Positions 6,047 through 7,630 of a stretch of DNA of 7,630 nucleotides are shown here, piece by piece. Made by a program: the position numbers and the translations under genes. Within the stretch, counting starts at the first letter, position 1; each line of letters starts with the position of its first letter. Origin of the DNA: Chitinophagaceae bacterium (lineage in GTDB: Bacteria > Bacteroidota > Bacteroidia > Chitinophagales > Chitinophagaceae); contig JADGPY010000089.1 of the NCBI GenBank assembly GCA_017882205.1, positions 1 through 7,630 of the forward strand, written 5' to 3'. Under the pieces are notes generated by a model. That model saw only the letters and a list, made by a program, of their open reading frames with translations. It did no database searches and was not told where the DNA came from.

Positions 6047-7525
6047 CTATCCAACACTGCCTTCCAAACTAATGGCCAACAGCTTTTGTGCTTCCACTGC
6101 AAATTCCATCGGTAACTGGTTCATAACTTCTTTGGCAAACCCATTAATGATCAGGGCCACAGCTGTTTCTGTATCAATCCCTCTTTGATTGCAGTAAAAT
6201 AGCTGATCCTCACCGATCTTGGAAGTAGTGGCCTCATGTTCAACAATGGCTGAATTATTTTTAACCTCGATGTAAGGAAAAGTATGTGCCCCGCATTTGT
6301 CACCCAATAGCAGGGAATCGCATTGAGAATAATTCCTGGCGTTGCTTGCATTTTTACTAACATGAACCAACCCCCTATAACTATTGTTGCTAACTCCTGC
6401 GGATATCCCCTTTGATACAATCCGGCTCTTTGTATTTTTTCCAAGGTGCATCATCTTTGTGCCAGTATCAGCCTGTTGGTGATTGTTAGTGACTGCTACT
6501 GAATAAAACTCGCCGGTGGAGTTATCACCTTTCAAGATAACACTCGGATATTTCCAGGTGATTGCGGAGCCTGTTTCCACCTGTGTCCAGGAGATTTTAG
6601 AATTAACTCCTTTGCAGATGCCCCGCTTCGTTACAAAATTGTAGATCCCACCCTGTCCTTCCTTATTGCCGGGATACCAGTTTTGTACTGTTGAATATTT
6701 TATTTCCGCATTATCCAACGCAATCAATTCTACTACGGCGGCATGTAACTGGTTCTCATCACGCATAGGCGCAGTACAACCTTCGAGGTAGCTGACATAG
6801 CTTCCTTCTTCAGCTACGATCAGTGTACGTTCAAACTGTCCTGTATTTTCTGCATTGATGCGGAAGTACGTAGATAATTCCATTGGGCAGCGAACCCCTT
6901 TTGGTATATAACAAAAAGAGCCATCGCTGAACACAGCAGAATTAAGTGCAGCAAAATAATTATCGGTTGCAGGAACTACCGAGCTTAGGTATTTTTTTAC
7001 CAGATCGGGATGATTCTGTACAGCCTCACTCATAGAGCAAAATATAACACCCAACTCTCCAAGCTGTTCCTTAAATGTAGTACCAATGGAAACACTGTCA
7101 ATAACTGCATCTACAGCAACACCTGTCAGGCGCTTTTGTTCCGTTAGTGAAATTCCCAACTTTTCAAACGTTCTTCTTAATTCGGGATCGATCTTATCAA
7201 GGCTATCCAGGTTAACCTTTTGTTTGGGGGCAGAATAATAAATGATAGCCTGGTAATCGATGGGATCAAATTTCACATTAGCCCATGTAGGTTCCTTCAT
7301 ATTCAACCAATGCCGATAGGCTTTTAATCTCCATTCGAGCATCCATTCCGGCTCATTCTTTTTGGCAGAAATGAAGCGGATAGTATCCTCATTCAGCCCT
7401 TTAGGAGCTTCATCGGCATCAATATCAGTTACGAAACCGTATTTATATTCGCTGAGAACAGTTCTTTCTATAGTACTGCGGTCATCTTCTATAGAATTCT
7501 TTTTCGGATATACTTCTATTGTCAT
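6047..7525 (-). CDS. sufB: SufB, main Fe-S scaffold subunit of the SufBC2D complex
   Basis: This 492-residue protein is a normal-length SufB, the subunit on which sulfur from SufE arrives and a nascent cluster is built. Conserved stretches include EPEWMLEWRLKAY (58-70), GVIFCSMSEAV (159-169) and SDGSFCYIPKGVRCPMELSTYFRIN (200-224). LEGCTAP follows at 247-253, with Cys250 corresponding to the E. coli residue that accepts sulfur. NYSQCDSLLLG at 398-408 holds Cys402, the counterpart of E. coli Cys405, which is essential for cluster assembly. VEHEATTSKIGEDQLFYCNQRGI (428-450) carries Glu429, His430 and Glu431 of the SufB-SufD interface, followed by the C-terminal helices that dock SufC. The start at 7525 is the first in-frame ATG and gives the expected N-terminus. 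It is the first gene of the operon. There is no Shine-Dalgarno sequence, and a promoter-like box ends only 4 nt upstream. Confidence 0.98.
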   Translation of the reverse strand: MTIEVYPKKNSIEDDRSTIERTVLSEYKYGFVTDIDADEAPKGLNEDTIRFISAKKNEPEWMLEWRLKAYRHWLNMKEPTWANVKFDPIDYQAIIYYSAPKQKVNLDSLDKIDPELRRTFEKLGISLTEQKRLTGVAVDAVIDSVSIGTTFKEQLGELGVIFCSMSEAVQNHPDLVKKYLSSVVPATDNYFAALNSAVFSDGSFCYIPKGVRCPMELSTYFRINAENTGQFERTLIVAEEGSYVSYLEGCTAPMRDENQLHAAVVELIALDNAEIKYSTVQNWYPGNKEGQGGIYNFVTKRGICKGVNSKISWTQVETGSAITWKYPSVILKGDNSTGEFYSVAVTNNHQQADTGTKMMHLGKNTKSRIVSKGISAGVSNNSYRGLVHVSKNASNARNYSQCDSLLLGDKCGAHTFPYIEVKNNSAIVEHEATTSKIGEDQLFYCNQRGIDTETAVALIINGFAKEVMNQLPMEFAVEAQKLLAISLEGSVG

Positions 7526-7529
7526 AATG

Positions 7530-7537
7530 CAAAAATA
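7530..7537 (-). promoter_or_regulatory. sufB: Candidate -7 promoter box of the SUF operon
   Basis: On the minus strand, TATTTTTG matches the Bacteroidota -7 consensus TAnnTTTG exactly. It ends 4 nt before the sufB ATG. If used, transcription would start at or within a few bases of the start codon. The nearest TTTG upstream (7550-7553) is only 12 nt away, closer than the usual -33 spacing, so the match is incomplete. Confidence 0.4.
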
Positions 7538-7543
7538 AGGCTA

Positions 7544-7553
7544 TTTGTACAAA
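7544..7553. promoter_or_regulatory. Perfect 10-bp palindrome TTTGTACAAA, possible operator of the SUF operon
   Basis: TTTGTACAAA equals its own reverse complement and lies 6 bp upstream of the candidate -7 box of sufB, in the spacer where a repressor would block RNA polymerase. I did not find another copy of the 10-mer in the window. Binding by the operon's own Rrf2 protein is inference only. Confidence 0.35.
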
Positions 7554-7568
7554 AAAGTATAAACAGGA

Positions 7569-7592
7569 CTAAGATTAAAGGATTTTAGGATT
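7569..7592 (-). repeat. Three contiguous 8-bp imperfect direct repeats upstream of sufB
   Basis: On the minus strand, AATCCTAA (7592-7585), AATCCTTT (7584-7577) and AATCTTAG (7576-7569) follow each other exactly in 8-bp register. They share AATC(C/T)T. They lie 31-55 bp upstream of the candidate -7 box, a position usual for regulator sites. The DNA is AT-rich, so chance or slippage is possible. Confidence 0.5.
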
Positions 7593-7630
7593 ATTAGAGT
7601 TACTCCGTCTACAAAATGCGTGGATCTAAA

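Noticed and set aside
1..7630. Mobile elements, CRISPR arrays, phage genes or a defence system
   Set aside because: I saw no transposase, integrase, terminal inverted repeats, regularly spaced repeats or foreign-looking genes. The window is ordinary conserved chromosomal DNA.

Overview
The window holds a complete SUF iron-sulfur cluster assembly operon. The low G+C content, the absence of clear Shine-Dalgarno sequences, a TAnnTTTG-type promoter box before sufB, and the gene order sufB-C-D-S-E followed by a SufT-type DUF59 gene all point to the phylum Bacteroidota. A Chitinophagaceae-like member is my best guess. This is inference from gene order and style, not a species identification.

Layout from left to right. 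An elongator-type tRNA with anticodon CAT lies on the minus strand (9-85). A short intergenic region (86-249) carries a possible promoter. An AI-2E/PerM-family membrane protein runs on the plus strand (250-1362). It converges on the end of the SUF operon, which fills the rest of the window on the minus strand. In transcription order the operon is sufB (7525-6047), sufC (5978-5214), sufD (5183-3873), sufS (3876-2635), sufE (2631-2185), sufT-like (2185-1874) and an Rrf2-family regulator (1850-1386). The last 105 bases (7526-7630) are the operon's upstream region. It contains a TAnnTTTG match, a perfect 10-bp palindrome and three phased 8-bp direct repeats.

How the genes work together (established family knowledge). 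SufS takes sulfur from cysteine as a persulfide, and SufE accepts it and passes it to the SufBC2D scaffold. SufC supplies ATPase activity to the scaffold. SufT-type proteins help cluster assembly or delivery. The Rrf2 protein has three cysteines suited to holding a cluster, so it is a good candidate to sense Fe-S status and regulate the operon that encodes it. All expected catalytic residues are present and no gene is broken. Gene spacing is tight from sufD to sufT (-4, 3 and -1 nt) and looser at sufB/sufC (68 nt) and sufC/sufD (30 nt).

I do not see a new biological system here. The points worth a second look are regulatory: the distal Rrf2 gene with unusual cysteine spacing, the repeat and palindrome structure in front of sufB, a possible (near-)leaderless sufB transcript, and a candidate operon terminator embedded in the last codons of the convergent gene.
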